47,203 nt of DNA. Source: an uncultured Actinomycetes bacterium (GTDB taxonomy: Bacteria > Actinomycetota > Acidimicrobiia > Acidimicrobiales > RAAP-2). Made by a program: the position numbers and the translations under genes. The stretch covers positions 1 to 47,203 of the forward strand of contig CAIOSJ010000007.1 in the NCBI GenBank assembly GCA_903860915.1. Reading direction: 5' to 3'. The notes beneath the pieces were generated by a model. That model saw only the letters and a list, made by a program, of their open reading frames with translations, had not been told where the DNA came from and searched no databases. Of the stretch, positions 45,927-47,203 are shown in pieces. The first letter of the stretch is position 1. Each line of letters opens with the position of its first letter.

Positions 45927-45932
45927 TATGAT
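45927..45932 (+). promoter_or_regulatory. Putative -10 box (TATGAT) for the oligopeptide ABC ATPase gene
   Basis: TATGAT (five of six to consensus) is followed by 8 bases and GTG 45941 with no ribosome-binding site, the clearest leaderless promoter in the window. The out-of-frame ATG at 45928 lies inside the box and is not a start. Confidence 0.55.
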
Positions 45933-45940
45933 TTCAGTTT

Positions 45941-47203
45941 GTGAGTCTCCTTTCTATTCAGAACCTGCAAACCAGTTTTTCCATGAGAACTTCCAACGTC
46001 ACGGCGGTCGACGGCGTCTCCTTGGAGATCCAGCCGGGTGAGTGCGTCGGCATCGTCGGTGAATCAGGTTGCGGTAAGACCACGACCGGGCTTTCTATCA
46101 TGCGTCTGCTCCCGGGCAACGGCCATGTAGCGGGCGGTCAAATCCTCTTTGATGGCAAAAACCTCGCTGAATTAAGCGAAAAAGAGATGCAATCAGTACG
46201 TGGAAATAGCATCGCCCTCATCCCCCAAGACCCCATGACCTCGCTCAACCCGGTGATGCGTATTGGCGATCAAATCGCCGAGGGCTACCGCATTCACCGT
46301 GGGGCTTCCAAGGAAGAAGCTCGTCAGCGGGCCCTCGAGGTCTTGCGACTCGTGGAAATGCCCATGCCCGAGGAGCGTTTGGCCCAGTATCCCCACGAAT
46401 TGTCGGGAGGACTACGCCAGCGAGTCATGATCGCTATGGCACTGGTCTGCGAACCGAAGATTCTCATTGCCGACGAACCAACCACCGCCCTCGACGTCAC
46501 CATCCAAGCCCAAATCCTCGACATTCTCGACAATCTGCGTGAAAAAATGCAGATGGCCGTTATTTTGATTACCCACGACATGGGCGTCATCGCCAGTCGT
46601 ACCGACCGCGTCGTCGTCATGTACGCGGGCAAGGTGGTAGAAGAGGCGGATACGAAGACCCTCTTTACCAAAATGCACCACCCCTACACCCAGGCCCTCT
46701 TGGCCTCGGTACCCAAGCTGGACAATGTGGCCAGTGGTGGTCGCCTCCTCTCCATTTCTGGCCTTCCGCCAGATCTCTCCCAGGATATTGTTGGCTGTCG
46801 CTTCGCCCCCCGCTGCGCCTACGCCACCGATCAGTGCCGCAGCCACGAGCCAGAAACCACCAACGTCGATGGTGGTCACCGCTACGCCTGCTTCAATCCC
46901 ATCGACGGACCCCTCGTGGCTCAGGTTTCGGCCTCGGAAACGCAGAAGAAGGCAGCGACTGACAGAACTCTGCTGAGCGTGAACAATCTCGTCAAGAGCT
47001 TCCCAGTGCGTGGAGCCAGCCTGCTTCGACGCACCGTCGGCCACGTCAGTGCGGTAGCCAACGTCAATATCGAGATCTTTGAAGGCGAAACCTTCGGTCT
47101 CGTCGGCGAGTCTGGTTGCGGTAAGACCACAATTGGTCGTCTGATCGTGGGGCTCGAAGAGCCGACGAGTGGTTCGGTTACCTTCACCAGCGGTTCTAGC
47201 GAT
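45941..47203 (+). CDS. Dual-domain oligopeptide/dipeptide ABC transporter ATPase (runs off window)
   Basis: 421 codons are present, with no stop. The first NBD has Walker A VGESGCGKTTTG (about 39-50), signature LSGGLRQRVMIAMAL, Walker B ILIADEPTTALD and switch His LITHDMG. It ends with the oligo_HPY module typical of DppD/OppD: HHPYTQALLASVPK, then a cysteine-rich GCRFAPRCAYATDQC...YAC loop. A second NBD then begins (LSVNNLVKSFPVRG, GLVGESGCGKTTIGRLI), as in DppF/OppF. This is a fused DppDF-type ATPase that would power peptide or nickel uptake with permeases outside the window. GTG 45941 is the start. Confidence 0.92.
   Translation, partial: MSLLSIQNLQTSFSMRTSNVTAVDGVSLEIQPGECVGIVGESGCGKTTTGLSIMRLLPGNGHVAGGQILFDGKNLAELSEKEMQSVRGNSIALIPQDPMTSLNPVMRIGDQIAEGYRIHRGASKEEARQRALEVLRLVEMPMPEERLAQYPHELSGGLRQRVMIAMALVCEPKILIADEPTTALDVTIQAQILDILDNLREKMQMAVILITHDMGVIASRTDRVVVMYAGKVVEEADTKTLFTKMHHPYTQALLASVPKLDNVASGGRLLSISGLPPDLSQDIVGCRFAPRCAYATDQCRSHEPETTNVDGGHRYACFNPIDGPLVAQVSASETQKKAATDRTLLSVNNLVKSFPVRGASLLRRTVGHVSAVANVNIEIFEGETFGLVGESGCGKTTIGRLIVGLEEPTSGSVTFTSGSSD

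Overview
This is a GC-rich actinobacterial chromosome segment. The best lineage marker is a fused E2o-E1o 2-oxoglutarate enzyme (Kgd type). It is supported by a zinc-ribbon/histidine-phosphatase pair arranged as in mycobacteria, a LysM-BTAD protein, and widespread GTG starts. Gene content would fit the class Acidimicrobiia, but that rank is a guess from general knowledge; no 16S or marker comparison was possible.

Layout. 1-457: 5' part of xseA (minus strand). 458-846: no gene recognised. 847-1222: RNase P RNA. 1243-9524 (plus): a heterodimeric ABC exporter with one dead ATP site, a TM0106-type RecB/RNase-H nuclease and CydDC-like ABC subunits. 9514-11615: aldo/keto reductase (minus) and a haloalkane-dehalogenase-like hydrolase (plus). 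15556-11612 (minus): a tightly overlapping six-gene run (PhzF, FMN split-barrel, Nudix, coiled-coil zinc ribbon, histidine phosphatase, DUF2889). 15587-18628: an EEP hydrolase, an MFS transporter and a CurA-type reductase. 18687-26327: one giant exported protein of 24 FN3-like modules with a C-terminal peptidoglycan-binding domain. 26612-26910: tRNA-Val(UAC) plus a decayed copy of it. 26924-28255: divergent inositol-phosphatase and unknown genes. 28534-31748: an unknown gene, a small exported protein and a three-TM LysM-BTAD protein. 35077-31644 (minus): alpha/beta hydrolase, membrane-fused MurF-like ligase and Ddl. 35146-38306: a small UvrD-like helicase and a ThDP enzyme. 44119-38303 (minus): kgd, NYN ribonuclease-like protein, FabZ-like dehydratase and exonuclease III. 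44193 to the end (plus): hydrolase, TIGR01777 epimerase and a dual-NBD oligopeptide ABC ATPase running off the window.

The cell envelope is the main theme: Ddl and MurF make and attach D-Ala-D-Ala, while the FN3 giant and the LysM-BTAD protein both carry wall-binding modules. The second theme is compact organisation. Most neighbouring genes overlap by 1-28 bases, and twelve leading genes are preceded by TANNNT 6-9 bases before the start codon, as expected for leaderless transcripts. The most promising under-described items are the LysM-BTAD trio, the disulfide-patterned FN3 giant, the MurF with a membrane domain in place of its substrate-binding domain, and the kgd-NYN operon.
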